A program made the translations under genes and the position numbers. DNA of 64,000 nucleotides, taken from contig NZ_JAERRH010000001.1 of the NCBI RefSeq assembly GCF_016741855.1, forward strand, positions 744,001-808,000, in the 5' to 3' direction. Shown here in pieces: positions 43,087 through 51,718 of this stretch; position 1 is the first letter of the stretch; each line of letters begins with the position of its first letter. The notes under the pieces are model-generated. The model had not been told where the DNA came from and did no database searches. It saw only the letters and a program-made list of their open reading frames with translations. Origin of the DNA: Streptomyces musisoli (lineage in GTDB: Bacteria > Actinomycetota > Actinomycetes > Streptomycetales > Streptomycetaceae).

Positions 43087-43264
43087 CGAGCGTGCCGTGC
43101 CGTTCCACTGCCCCTACTGCGGCGACGAGGACCTGCGTCCGGGCGAGCAGGGCCATGGCGCCTGGGAATGCGGGGCGTGCAACCGCGCATTCCAGCTGAA
43201 GTTCCTGGGGCTGCTGGCCCGGGGGCTGAAGCGAGCCGACGACGGAGGGGACGAGCGAATATGA
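43082..43264 (+). CDS. Small zinc-ribbon protein of the sulfate-reduction operon
   Basis: The GTG at 43082 starts a 60-residue protein with two CxxC pairs (CPYCGDED and CGACNRAF), a rubredoxin-like/zinc-ribbon knuckle, and a basic LLARGLKRADDGG tail. A protein of this size occupies the same place in the S. coelicolor operon as I recall it. Its stop overlaps cysH as ATGA. It could bind zinc or iron and serve as an electron carrier or a partner for the reductases; this is inference. Confidence 0.82.
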   Translation: MSERAVPFHCPYCGDEDLRPGEQGHGAWECGACNRAFQLKFLGLLARGLKRADDGGDERI

Positions 43265-43971
43265 CGACCGCTCAGGAAGAGCGCACGACCGACGAGTTGA
43301 AGGCGCTCGCCGAGCAGGCGGGCCGCGACCTGGAGGACGCCTCCGCGCTGGAGATCCTCCAGTGGGCGGTGGACACCTTCGGCGGCAAGTTCTGCGTGAC
43401 CTCCTCCATGGAGGACGCCGTGGTCGCCCATCTCGCCTCGCGCGTGCTGAAGGGCGTGGACGTGGTCTTCCTGGACACCGGCTACCACTTCCCGGAGACC
43501 ATCGGCACCCGGGACGCCGTGGAGGCCGTGATGGACGTCAACGTCATCACCCTCACGCCGAGGCAGACGGTCGCCGAGCAGGACGCGGAGTACGGCCCCG
43601 CGCTGCACGACCGCGACCCCGACCTGTGCTGCGCGCTGCGCAAGGTCCGGCCGCTCGAAGAGGGCCTGAAGGACTACCAGGCGTGGGCGACGGGTCTGCG
43701 CCGCGACGAGTCCCCGACCCGGGCGAACACCCCGGTCGTGGGCTGGGACGAGAAGCGGCGCAAGGTCAAGGTCTCGCCGATCGCCCGCTGGACCCAGGAC
43801 GACGTGGACGCGTACATCACCGAACACGGCGTGCTCACCAACCCGCTGCTGATGGACGGCTACGCCTCCGTCGGCTGCGCCCCGTGCACCCGCAGGGTCC
43901 TGGAGGGCGAGGACGCGCGCGCCGGCCGCTGGGCGGGCCGCGCCAAGACCGAGTGCGGGCTGCACGGATGA
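43261..43971 (+). CDS. cysH: Phosphoadenylyl/adenylyl-sulfate reductase
   Basis: The 236-residue protein reduces APS or PAPS to sulfite. The PP-loop nucleotide fold is present (VTSSMEDAVVAHLASRV, FLDTGYHFPET). The two cysteine pairs, CC in DLCCALRK and CxxC in GCAPCTR, are those that bind a [4Fe-4S] cluster in APS reductases. The C-terminal ECGLH carries the catalytic Cys. The cluster cysteines favour APS as a direct substrate, yet an APS kinase gene follows, so both routes may operate. It overlaps the zinc-ribbon gene and cysC closely. Confidence 0.93.
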   Translation: MTTAQEERTTDELKALAEQAGRDLEDASALEILQWAVDTFGGKFCVTSSMEDAVVAHLASRVLKGVDVVFLDTGYHFPETIGTRDAVEAVMDVNVITLTPRQTVAEQDAEYGPALHDRDPDLCCALRKVRPLEEGLKDYQAWATGLRRDESPTRANTPVVGWDEKRRKVKVSPIARWTQDDVDAYITEHGVLTNPLLMDGYASVGCAPCTRRVLEGEDARAGRWAGRAKTECGLHG

Positions 43972-43997
43972 CGAACGACCAGATTCAGGAGAACCAC

Positions 43998-44534
43998 GTG
44001 ACGACCGGAGCCACCGTCTGGCTCACGGGTCTGCCGAGTGCCGGCAAGACCACCATCGCGTACGAGCTGGCGGGCCGGCTGCGTGCCGGGGGCCACCGCG
44101 TCGAGGTGCTCGACGGCGACGAGATCCGCGAGTTCATCTCCGCGGGCCTCGGCTTCTCCCGCGAGGACCGGCACACCAACGTGCAGCGCATCGGCTTCGT
44201 CGCCGAACTGCTGGCCCGCAACGGTGTCATGGCGCTGGTGCCGGTGATCGCGCCGTACACCGACAGCCGGGACGCGGTCCGCAAGCGGCACGAGGAGAAC
44301 GGGACGCCGTACCTGGAGATCCATGTGGCGACCCCGGTCGAGGTGTGCAGCGTGCGCGATGTGAAGGGCCTGTACGCCAAGCAGGCCGCGGGCGAGCTGA
44401 CCGGGCTCACCGGGGTCGACGACCCGTACGAGGAGCCGGAGACGCCCGATCTGCGGATCGAGTCGCAGCACCAGACGGTCCAGGAGTCCGCCGCGTCCGT
44501 GCACGCGCTGCTGAGCGAGAGGGGACTGGCATGA
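43998..44534 (+). CDS. cysC: Adenylylsulfate (APS) kinase
   Basis: A GTG at 43998 lies 6 bases after AGGAG and gives 178 residues starting MTTGATVWLTGLPSAGKTT, the usual family beginning. An ATG at 43968 in frame, overlapping the cysH stop, is the alternative start. The P-loop GLPSAGKTT, the DGDEIRE motif and FSREDRHTNVQRI are conserved. It phosphorylates APS to PAPS. Its stop overlaps the cysD ATG. Confidence 0.93.
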   Translation: MTTGATVWLTGLPSAGKTTIAYELAGRLRAGGHRVEVLDGDEIREFISAGLGFSREDRHTNVQRIGFVAELLARNGVMALVPVIAPYTDSRDAVRKRHEENGTPYLEIHVATPVEVCSVRDVKGLYAKQAAGELTGLTGVDDPYEEPETPDLRIESQHQTVQESAASVHALLSERGLA

Positions 44535-45466
44535 CCACGGTCGCCAGCGTCGAGGAAGGCACCGAGAGCCCGTACGCGCTCTCCCACCTGGACGCGCTGG
44601 AGTCGGAGGCGGTGCACATCTTCCGCGAGGTGGCGGGAGAGTTCGAGAACCCGGTGATCCTGTTCTCCGGTGGCAAGGACTCCATCCTCATGCTGCACCT
44701 CGCGCTGAAGGCGTTCGCCCCGGCCGCGATCCCCTTCTCCCTCCTGCACGTGGACACCGGACACAACTTCCCCGAGGTCCTCGAGTACCGCGACCGTGTG
44801 GTCGACGCACATGGGCTGCGCCTCCATGTGGCCTCCGTCCAGGACTACATCGACCGCGGTGTGCTCAAGGAGCGTCCCGACGGCACCCGCAACCCCCTGC
44901 AAACCCTCCCGCTGACGGAGAAGATCCAGAGCGAGAGGTTCGACGCGGTCTTCGGCGGCGGGCGCCGGGACGAGGAGAAGGCCCGGGCCAAGGAGCGGGT
45001 GTTCTCGCTGCGCGACGAGTTCTCCCAGTGGGACCCGCGCCGCCAGCGCCCCGAGCTGTGGAACCTGTACAACGGCCGGCACGCCCCCGGCGAGCACGTC
45101 CGCGTCTTCCCCCTGTCCAACTGGACGGAGCTGGACGTCTGGCAGTACATCGCCCGCGAGGGCATCGAGCTGCCCGAGATCTACTACGCGCACGAGCGCG
45201 AGGTGTTCCGGCGCGGCGGCATGTGGCTGACCGCCGGTGAGTGGGGCGGCCCGAAGGACGACGAGACCGTCGAGAAGCGTCAGGTGCGCTACCGCACCGT
45301 CGGTGACATGTCCTGCACCGGCGCCGTCGACTCCGACGCCGACACGATCGAGAAGGTCATCGCCGAGATCGCCGCGTCCCGGCTCACCGAGCGCGGTGCC
45401 ACCCGCGCCGACGACAAGCTCTCCGAGGCCGCGATGGAAGACCGCAAGCGCGAGGGGTACTTCTAA
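44531..45466 (+). CDS. cysD: Sulfate adenylyltransferase subunit 2
   Basis: The 311-residue protein carries the PP-loop SGGKDSILMLHLALKAF, VDTGHNFPEVLEYRD and the conserved GGRRDEEKARAKER of CysD. With the GTPase CysN it forms ATP sulfurylase, which makes APS from sulfate and ATP at the expense of GTP. The start overlaps cysC by 4 bases and the stop is 2 bases from cysN. Confidence 0.96.
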   Translation: MTTVASVEEGTESPYALSHLDALESEAVHIFREVAGEFENPVILFSGGKDSILMLHLALKAFAPAAIPFSLLHVDTGHNFPEVLEYRDRVVDAHGLRLHVASVQDYIDRGVLKERPDGTRNPLQTLPLTEKIQSERFDAVFGGGRRDEEKARAKERVFSLRDEFSQWDPRRQRPELWNLYNGRHAPGEHVRVFPLSNWTELDVWQYIAREGIELPEIYYAHEREVFRRGGMWLTAGEWGGPKDDETVEKRQVRYRTVGDMSCTGAVDSDADTIEKVIAEIAASRLTERGATRADDKLSEAAMEDRKREGYF

Positions 45467-45468
45467 GC

Positions 45469-46803
45469 ATGAGCACGACCACAACCGAGGCACTCTCGGC
45501 CACCACGCTGCTGCGGTTCGCCACCGCCGGCTCCGTCGACGACGGCAAGTCCACGCTCGTCGGACGGCTGCTGCACGACTCCAAGTCGGTCCTCGCCGAT
45601 CAGCTGGAGGCCGTGGAGCGCGCCTCCGCGAGCCGCGGCCAGGACGCCCCGGACCTCGCCCTGCTCACCGACGGCCTGCGCGCCGAGCGGGAACAGGGCA
45701 TCACGATCGACGTGGCGTACCGCTACTTCGCCACTCCTCGCCGCCGGTTCATCCTGGCCGACACCCCGGGCCATGTGCAGTACACCCGCAACATGGTCAC
45801 CGGCGCCTCCACCGCGGAACTCACCGTCATCCTCGTCGACGCCCGCAACGGCGTGGTCGAGCAGACCCGCCGGCACGCGGCGATCGCCGCCCTGCTGCGC
45901 GTCCCGCACGTCGTCCTCGCCGTGAACAAGATGGATCTCGTCGGGTACGAGGAGCGGGTGTTCGCCGCCATCGCCGAGGAGTTCACGGCGTACGCGACCG
46001 AGCTGGGCGTCCCCGAGGTCACCGCCGTCCCGATCTCGGCGCTGGCCGGTGACAACGTGGTGGAACCGTCCGCGAACATGGACTGGTACGGCGGCCCGAC
46101 CGTGCTGGAGCACCTGGAGACCGTGCCGGTCAGCCACGACCTGGCGCACTGCCACGCGCGGCTGCCCGTGCAGTACGTGATCCGGCCGCAGACCGCCGAG
46201 CACCCGGACTACCGGGGCTACGCGGGCCAGATCGCGGCCGGCACCTTCCGGGTCGGCGAGGCGGTCACCGTCCTGCCGTCCGGGCGGACCACGCGGATCT
46301 CCGGCATCGACCTGCTCGGCGAGCCGGTCGACGTCGCCTGGACGGCGCAGTCGGTGACGGTCCTGCTGGAGGACGACATCGACGTCTCACGCGGTGACCT
46401 GATCGTGCCGACGAAGGACGCCCCGGCCACCACGCAGGACGTGGAGGCGACCGTCTGCCATGTCGCCGACGCACCACTCACCGTCGGCCACCGGGTGCTG
46501 CTCAAGCACGGCACGCGCACGGTCAAGGCGATCGTGAGGGACATCCCGTCCCGGCTCACGCTCGACGACCTCTCCCTGCACCCGCATCCGGGGCAGCTCG
46601 TCGCCAACGACATCGGCCGGGTGAAGATCCGGACCGCCGAGCCGCTGCCGGTCGACTCCTACTCCGACTCGCGCCGCACGGGCTCCTTCATCCTGATCGA
46701 CCCCGCCGACGGCACCACGCTCACCGCGGGCATGGTCGGCGAGTCGTTCGCGTCCCCCGAGCCCGTCAAGGACGAGGCCGAGGACGACGGGTGGGACTTC
46801 TGA
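45469..46803 (+). CDS. cysN: Sulfate adenylyltransferase subunit 1 (GTPase)
   Basis: The 444-residue GTPase has G1 GSVDDGKST, G3 DTPGH, G4 NKMD and the elongation-factor-like beta domains that follow. The length is that of a CysN without a fused APS kinase, consistent with the separate cysC in this operon. It follows cysD by 2 bases. A 223-bp gap with short cysteine-ended frames separates it from ssuA. Confidence 0.96.
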   Translation: MSTTTTEALSATTLLRFATAGSVDDGKSTLVGRLLHDSKSVLADQLEAVERASASRGQDAPDLALLTDGLRAEREQGITIDVAYRYFATPRRRFILADTPGHVQYTRNMVTGASTAELTVILVDARNGVVEQTRRHAAIAALLRVPHVVLAVNKMDLVGYEERVFAAIAEEFTAYATELGVPEVTAVPISALAGDNVVEPSANMDWYGGPTVLEHLETVPVSHDLAHCHARLPVQYVIRPQTAEHPDYRGYAGQIAAGTFRVGEAVTVLPSGRTTRISGIDLLGEPVDVAWTAQSVTVLLEDDIDVSRGDLIVPTKDAPATTQDVEATVCHVADAPLTVGHRVLLKHGTRTVKAIVRDIPSRLTLDDLSLHPHPGQLVANDIGRVKIRTAEPLPVDSYSDSRRTGSFILIDPADGTTLTAGMVGESFASPEPVKDEAEDDGWDF

Positions 46804-46805
46804 TC

Positions 46806-46910
46806 ATGAAACCGACCGACTTCTACGCCACGTTCGCGAAGGAGGGCGGCCGCGTAGGCAGCGGTGCGCTCGGCAGCGGGCAGGGCGGAGTGGCGCGATG
46901 TGCGTGCTGA
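46806..46910 (+). CDS. Candidate short frame ending Cys-Ala-Cys
   Basis: Two bases after the cysN stop, ATG 46806 opens a 34-codon frame that begins MKPTDFYATFAKEGGRVG and ends VARCAC before TGA 46910. Two Cys codons just before the stop are reminiscent of cysteine-sensing leader peptides. It overlaps the next candidate (46898-46987). Evidence is limited to position and the cysteine ending. Confidence 0.35.
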   Translation: MKPTDFYATFAKEGGRVGSGALGSGQGGVARCAC

Positions 46911-46987
46911 CGTACGCGCACTGCCTGCGCGCCCTCACCCCCCACCGCCGTAAACGCAGACCTGCCGACCTCCCGGCCACGGCCTGA
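46898..46987 (+). CDS. Candidate short frame with Cys codons upstream of ssuA
   Basis: ATG 46898 sits 7 bases after GGAG and encodes 29 residues beginning MCVLTYAHCLRAL and ending in a basic, Pro/Ala tail. Cys codons are at positions 2 and 9. It ends 39 bases before the ssuA GTG. A weak hairpin, GCGCA-CTGCC-TGCGC, covers the second Cys codon. It may be a leader peptide controlling the sulfonate transporter. Confidence 0.35.
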   Translation: MCVLTYAHCLRALTPHRRKRRPADLPATA

Positions 46988-47026
46988 GAGTCCGTGACCG
47001 CCGGGCCAACGAGAGGAAACCCTCCC

Positions 47027-48136
47027 GTGCCTGCCAACCGCTCGTCGTTGCTCCGCCGCGGCGTCGCCGCGATCGCCGCCCTTCCCCTGCTCACCCTCGC
47101 CGCCTGCGGTTACGGTTCCGAGGCCAAGGACGACGGCACCGCCAAGATCGCCGCCGGGGCCGAGAAGACCGACGGCCTCGACTCCGTCAAGATCGGCTAC
47201 TTCGGAAACCTGACCCACGGCACCGCGCTGGTCGGTGTCCAGAAGGGCTTCTTCCAGAAGGAGCTGGGCGCCACCAAGGTCAAGCCCGCGATCTTCAACG
47301 CGGGACCGTCCGAGATCGAGGCCCTCAACTCCGGCTCCATCGACATCGGCTGGATCGGCCCGTCCCCGTCGATCAACGGCTACACCAAGTCGAACGGCAA
47401 GAGCCTGAAGATCATCTCCGGTTCGGCCTCCGGCGGTGTGAAACTGGTCGTGAACCCGAAGAAGATCACCTCCCTGAAGGACGTCAAGGGCAAGAAGATC
47501 GCCACCCCCCAGCTGGGCAACACGCAGGACGTGGCGTTCCTCAACTGGGCCGCCGAACAGGGCTGGGACGTCGACGCGCAGAGCGGCAAGGGCGACGTCA
47601 CGGTCGTCCGCAGCGACAACAAGGTCACGCCGGACGCCTTCAAGGCCGGCTCGGTCGACGGCGCCTGGGTGCCGGAGCCGACCGCGTCCAAGCTGGTCGC
47701 GGAAGGCGGCAAGGTGCTGCTGGACGAGTCCACGCTGTGGCCGGACAAGAAGTTCGTGATCACGAACATCATCGTGCGGCAGGCCTTCCTCAAGGAGCAC
47801 CCGAAGGCCGTCGAGGCGGTGCTGCGGGCCTCGGTCGAGGCCAACAAGTGGATCAACGCCAACCCGGACCAGGCGAAGGCGGCGGCCAACAAGCAGCTGG
47901 AGGCCGACTCCGGCAAGGCGCTGCCGGCGAAGGTCCTCGACCCGGCCTGGAAGTCCATCCAGTTCACCGACGACCCGCTGGCGGCCACCCTCGGCACCGA
48001 GGCGGCGCACGCGGTCAAGGCCGGTCTGCTGGAGAAGCCGGACCTCAAGGGCATCTACGACCTGACGATCATCAACAAGATCCTCAAGTCCGAGGGCGCG
48101 AGCCCGGTCGACGCCGCCGGACTCGGCACCAGCTGA
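47027..48136 (+). CDS. ssuA: Aliphatic sulfonate ABC transporter, substrate-binding lipoprotein
   Basis: GTG 47027 follows GAGAGGAAA; an in-frame GTG at 46994 is a poorer choice. The 369-residue protein has a lipoprotein signal ending in LTLAAC and the periplasmic-binding fold of the SsuA/NrtA group: VKIGYFGNLTHGTALVGVQKGF, FNAGPSEIEALNSGSIDIGWI and AWVPEPTASKLV. It captures alkanesulfonates (or possibly nitrate/taurine-like ligands) outside the membrane. The operon context with cys genes supports sulfonates. Confidence 0.9.
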   Translation: MPANRSSLLRRGVAAIAALPLLTLAACGYGSEAKDDGTAKIAAGAEKTDGLDSVKIGYFGNLTHGTALVGVQKGFFQKELGATKVKPAIFNAGPSEIEALNSGSIDIGWIGPSPSINGYTKSNGKSLKIISGSASGGVKLVVNPKKITSLKDVKGKKIATPQLGNTQDVAFLNWAAEQGWDVDAQSGKGDVTVVRSDNKVTPDAFKAGSVDGAWVPEPTASKLVAEGGKVLLDESTLWPDKKFVITNIIVRQAFLKEHPKAVEAVLRASVEANKWINANPDQAKAAANKQLEADSGKALPAKVLDPAWKSIQFTDDPLAATLGTEAAHAVKAGLLEKPDLKGIYDLTIINKILKSEGASPVDAAGLGTS

Positions 48137-48171
48137 CGCACGCCCCGATGAGTTCCCAGGAGGTGACGACC

Positions 48172-48954
48172 ATGGCCACGACCACCCTCACCAAGGCCGA
48201 CCCGTCGGTCGAGTACGCCGCACGCCTCGAGCACGTCTCGAAGTCCTATCCGGGACCGGGCGGGCAGCAGCTCGTCCTGGACGACATCAGCCTCGATGTC
48301 GCGCCGGGCGAGTTCGTCACCCTCCTGGGGGCCTCGGGCTGCGGCAAGTCGACGCTGCTGAACCTGGTGGCGGGCCTGGACCGGCCCACCGCCGGGTCCA
48401 TCAGCACCGACGGCCGGCCCGCCCTGATGTTCCAGGAGCACGCCCTCCTCCCGTGGCTGAGCGCGGGCAAGAACATCGAACTCGCGCTGAAGCTGCGGGG
48501 GGTTCCCAAGCCCGAGCGGCGCGGCAAGGCCGAGGAGCTGCTGGAGCTCGTCCGGCTGAAGGGCGCGCACGGCAAGCGTGTCCACGAACTGTCGGGCGGT
48601 ATGCGCCAGCGTGTGGCGATGGCGCGCGCGCTCGCCCAGGAGAGCAGCCTGCTGCTGATGGACGAGCCGTTCGCGGCCCTGGACGCCATCACCCGGGACG
48701 TGCTGCACGACGAGCTGACCCGTATCTGGGCCGAGACCGGTCTGTCCGTGCTGTTCGTGACGCACAACGTGCGTGAGGCGGTACGGCTGGCGCAGCGTGT
48801 CGTCCTGCTGTCCTCCCGTCCGGGCCGGGTGGCCCGCGAGTGGGAGGTCGACATTCCGCAGCCGCGGCGCATCGAGGACGCGCCCGTGGCGGAGTTGTCC
48901 CTCGAGATCACCGAAGTACTGCGTGGGGAGATCCGCCGCCATGGCCAGCACTGA
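48172..48954 (+). CDS. ssuB: Aliphatic sulfonate ABC transporter, ATP-binding protein
   Basis: ATG 48172 follows CAGGAGGTGAC. The 260-residue ATPase has Walker A GASGCGKST, signature LSGGMRQR, Walker B LLLMDEPF and the H-loop VTHNVREA. The FQEHALLPWLS Q-loop is typical of the SsuB/TauB group. It overlaps ssuC by 14 bases. Confidence 0.93.
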   Translation: MATTTLTKADPSVEYAARLEHVSKSYPGPGGQQLVLDDISLDVAPGEFVTLLGASGCGKSTLLNLVAGLDRPTAGSISTDGRPALMFQEHALLPWLSAGKNIELALKLRGVPKPERRGKAEELLELVRLKGAHGKRVHELSGGMRQRVAMARALAQESSLLLMDEPFAALDAITRDVLHDELTRIWAETGLSVLFVTHNVREAVRLAQRVVLLSSRPGRVAREWEVDIPQPRRIEDAPVAELSLEITEVLRGEIRRHGQH

Positions 48955-49825
48955 GACGACGACCGCTCCCGAGACGGGGAGCGTGGAGGCGGGCCTGGAC
49001 GCGCTGGAGACCGCGCAGTCGGGCCGTACGCCGTTCCGCAAGACCTTCGTCGACAAGATCGTGCCGCCGATCACCGCGATCGTCGTGGTGCTGGTGGTCT
49101 GGCAGGGCCTGATCAGCCTGAAGATCGTCGACGACCCGACGAAGCTGCCCTCGCCGTCGGCGGTCTGGGACGCCTTCCGCAACGACTGGCTCCAGGGCAA
49201 GCTGCTCGGCTACATCTGGACCAGTGTCTCGCGCGGTCTGCTCGGCTTCGGTTTCGCGCTGCTGATCGGCACCCCGCTGGGTCTGCTGGTGGGGCGGGTG
49301 CGGTTCGTGCGCGCGGCCATCGGCCCGATCCTGTCCGGTCTCCAGTCGCTGCCGTCGGTGGCGTGGGTGCCGCCCGCGGTGGTGTGGTTCGGCCTGAACA
49401 ACTCGATGATGTACGCGGTGATCCTGCTCGGTGCCGTGCCGTCGATCGCCAACGGTCTGGTGTCCGGCGTGGACCAGGTGCCGCCGCTGTTCCTGCGCGC
49501 GGGCCGCACCATGGGCGCGACCGGCCTGAAGGGCACCTGGCACATCACGCTGCCGGCCGCGCTGCCCGGCTATGTGGCGGGCATGAAGCAGGGCTGGGCC
49601 TTCTCCTGGCGCTCGCTGATGGCCGCGGAGATCATCGCCCAGTTCCCCGACCTGGGTGTGGGCCTCGGCCAGTTGCTGGAGAACGGGCGCACCGCGAGCG
49701 ACATGGCCATGGTGTTCGAGGCGATCCTGCTCATCCTGTTCGTCGGCATCGCCATCGACCTGCTGATCTTCAGCCCGCTGGAGCGGTGGGTGCTGCGCAG
49801 CCGCGGCCTGCTGGTGAAGAGCTGA
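48941..49825 (+). CDS. ssuC: Aliphatic sulfonate ABC transporter, permease
   Basis: The 294-residue permease has six hydrophobic segments and the cytoplasmic EAA-like loop (LRAGRTMGATGLKGTWHITLPAALPG) that contacts the ATPase. An N-terminal extension of about 35 residues precedes the first helix. It begins inside ssuB and ends 1 base before the chelatase gene. Confidence 0.92.
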   Translation: MASTETTTAPETGSVEAGLDALETAQSGRTPFRKTFVDKIVPPITAIVVVLVVWQGLISLKIVDDPTKLPSPSAVWDAFRNDWLQGKLLGYIWTSVSRGLLGFGFALLIGTPLGLLVGRVRFVRAAIGPILSGLQSLPSVAWVPPAVVWFGLNNSMMYAVILLGAVPSIANGLVSGVDQVPPLFLRAGRTMGATGLKGTWHITLPAALPGYVAGMKQGWAFSWRSLMAAEIIAQFPDLGVGLGQLLENGRTASDMAMVFEAILLILFVGIAIDLLIFSPLERWVLRSRGLLVKS

Positions 49826-49826
49826 C

Positions 49827-50564
49827 ATGCGCGGTCCGGTACTTCTCGTCATCGCCCACGGCAGCCGCGATCCGCGGCATGCGGCGACCGTGCACGCCCT
49901 GGTGAGGCGGGTACGGTCGCTGCGGCCCGGCCTGCGCGTGGAGACCGGATTCCTGGACTTCAACGTCCCGTCGGTGCACGGGGTGCTGGAGTCGCTGGCG
50001 GCGGAGGGAGTGCGGGACGTCGTCGCCCTGCCGCTGCTGCTGACCCGTGCGTTCCACGCCAAGGCCGACATTCCGGCCGTGCTGCGGGACGCCCCGGCGC
50101 GGCTGCGGATCCGGCAGGCGGAGGCGCTCGGCCCGTCGCCACTGCTGCTGACCGCGCTGGAACGGCGGCTGTTCGAGGCGGGGTTGTCGCCCGCCGACAA
50201 GTCCTCGACCGGGGTCGTGCTGGCCTCGGCGGGGTCCTCCGACCCGGAGGCGATCGCAGTGATCGCGGGAATCGCGCGGGAGTGGTGGCACACCGGTTGG
50301 TGCGCCGTGCGGCCTGCGTTCGCCTCCGCATCTCTCCCGCGCACCGAGGACGCGGTGCGCGAACTGCGGCGGCTCGGCTGTGAGCGGGTCGCCGTGGCAC
50401 CGTACGTGCTCGCGCCGGGCTTCCTGCCGGACCGCATCGCGCGCGGCGCGGGCGAGGCGGATGTACTGGCCGATGTGCTGGGGGCGGCACCGGAGGTCGC
50501 GCGGGTGCTGCTGGAGCGGTACGACCAGGCCCGCCGACCGGCACTGGCGGCGCTGGGCGCGTGA
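49827..50564 (+). CDS. Sirohydrochlorin chelatase (CbiX/SirB family)
   Basis: The 245-residue protein consists of two tandem CbiX-type half domains. It begins VLLVIAHGSRDPRHAATV, containing the metal-binding His of the family, and has LPLLLTRAFHAKADIP with the second His. It inserts iron (or cobalt) into sirohydrochlorin. As the last gene of the sulfur operon it most likely supplies siroheme to the sulfite reductase. One base separates it from ssuC. Confidence 0.9.
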   Translation: MRGPVLLVIAHGSRDPRHAATVHALVRRVRSLRPGLRVETGFLDFNVPSVHGVLESLAAEGVRDVVALPLLLTRAFHAKADIPAVLRDAPARLRIRQAEALGPSPLLLTALERRLFEAGLSPADKSSTGVVLASAGSSDPEAIAVIAGIAREWWHTGWCAVRPAFASASLPRTEDAVRELRRLGCERVAVAPYVLAPGFLPDRIARGAGEADVLADVLGAAPEVARVLLERYDQARRPALAALGA

Positions 50565-50645
50565 CCGGTGCCGGAGGCGCGGGCGCGTGACCGATTTCGA
50601 CCGCTCAGGGTCCGCGGCGCCCCGCGGTGACCGGGCTCCGGCCGC

Positions 50646-50966
50646 TCACAGGCCGAAGGCGGTGGTGAGGTGCCGGGTGTACGCGAGGCTGCCGGTGCCG
50701 GCGGACGCCGCGATGGCGATCGTCTCCAGCGCGGAGCGGATCCGGCCCCGGTTGGGCGGCAGCCCGTCCTCGGCGGACTGTGCCAGCTCCCCCTGGATGA
50801 TCTCGCCGCTGGTCACGAGCTGCGGGTACTCGGCGCGCAGTGTCTCGGTGAGCCGGTCGGCGACGTCCATGAGCGTCTCCAGGTCCGGCATCACGTAGGT
50901 GCTGCGCCGCCGGCCGCCGCCGTGATCGGCCGCTCCGTGGACGTCTCCGAAGGGGTAGGTGCTCAT
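50646..50966 (-). CDS. Small hypothetical protein
   Basis: The 106-residue protein from ATG 50966 (AGGACAGGA just upstream) has a short N-terminal disordered part (MSTYPFGDVHGAADHGGGRR) and a helical C-terminus (LETLMDVADRLTETLRAEYP, GRIRSALETIAIAASAG). It has no Cys, no signal peptide and no membrane segment. I do not recognise the family. It faces the sulfur operon tail to tail. Confidence 0.65.
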   Translation of the reverse strand: MSTYPFGDVHGAADHGGGRRRSTYVMPDLETLMDVADRLTETLRAEYPQLVTSGEIIQGELAQSAEDGLPPNRGRIRSALETIAIAASAGTGSLAYTRHLTTAFGL

Positions 50967-51443
50967 TCCTGTCCTCGCTTCTGGGCCGGCGGCTCGAGTC
51001 CGGGCCGCAGGAGCCGTCGGATGGCTGTGGTGTACGGCTTCGGCCCGCCGTACGGGGATGCGTCCCGTGGGCGCCGAAGTCGCTGGGAGCGCTGACGTTA
51101 CCGAGGTTGCGCGGCCGCCTGTCGCCGGCCGGTGCGGCCCGGTGGACCCGTTGTCCCCGGCGACGGACGGCGCAGAGGAGGTGGCCTCGTCGACGGAGGG
51201 CAGGAGGGCCGAAAATCGCCACCCATCCGGGTGAACGGTGTCCGTTGACCGTCCCCCGGGAACCGGCGCGGAACGCGCCGGCGGCCGCGTCGCGGGAGCT
51301 GCTCGGCCCGGCGCCTCGCGTACTGGTCTGCCCGTCGCCCTCATCCGTCCCCTTCGGCCGTCCGCGCGCTTCACCCTAGGGACGCCCGCGCGGTGTTGTC
51401 GCGAGGTTCGGTGAGCCGGCCCGGCCGGGGAGGGTGGTGTGGT

Positions 51444-51496
51444 AACGGCCGCCGCGGTCCGGCGCTCCCCTGTGACGTCGGACCGCGGCGGCCGTT
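51444..51496. terminator. 18-bp perfect hairpin
   Basis: AACGGCCGCCGCGGTCCG (51444-51461) pairs without mismatch with 51479-51496 around a 17-base loop. It lies 220 bases downstream of the sigma factor stop on the minus strand. A second hairpin at 51594-51623 is nearer, so this one may instead be a regulatory or insulating structure. Confidence 0.5.
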
Positions 51497-51593
51497 CCGT
51501 TCTGCGCCGGACACGGCTCTCGTGTCACACGTGAGGCGAAGTCGGCGCTCTACAGGGGCGGTTATCGGCCAACCCGCGAACGGGTCGGTCGGA

Positions 51594-51623
51594 GCGGAGC
51601 GCACCGGTGCGGGTGCGCTCCGC
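51594..51623 (-). terminator. 12-bp hairpin downstream of sigma factor gene
   Basis: GCGGAGCGCACC (51594-51605) pairs with GGTGCGCTCCGC (51612-51623), loop of 6 bases, about 95 bases after the minus-strand sigma factor stop. It is the best candidate for that gene's terminator. Confidence 0.5.
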
Positions 51624-51718
51624 TTCGGAAGGTTCGCGGTACCAAGTCAACGCCCATGAGCCGTCGCAGAGTTAGCCGGCTAAGCGCCCAACGCTGTCTT
51701 CACGGAGCCCCGGCCCGG

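Larger units (their letters stand above)
50967..51718. other. 750-bp gene-free region with two large hairpins
   Basis: No reading frame here has a ribosome site. The region contains an 18-bp perfect hairpin (51444-51496) and a 12-bp hairpin (51594-51623). The left part should hold the promoter of the small hypothetical gene; the right part lies downstream of the minus-strand sigma factor gene. Confidence 0.55.
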
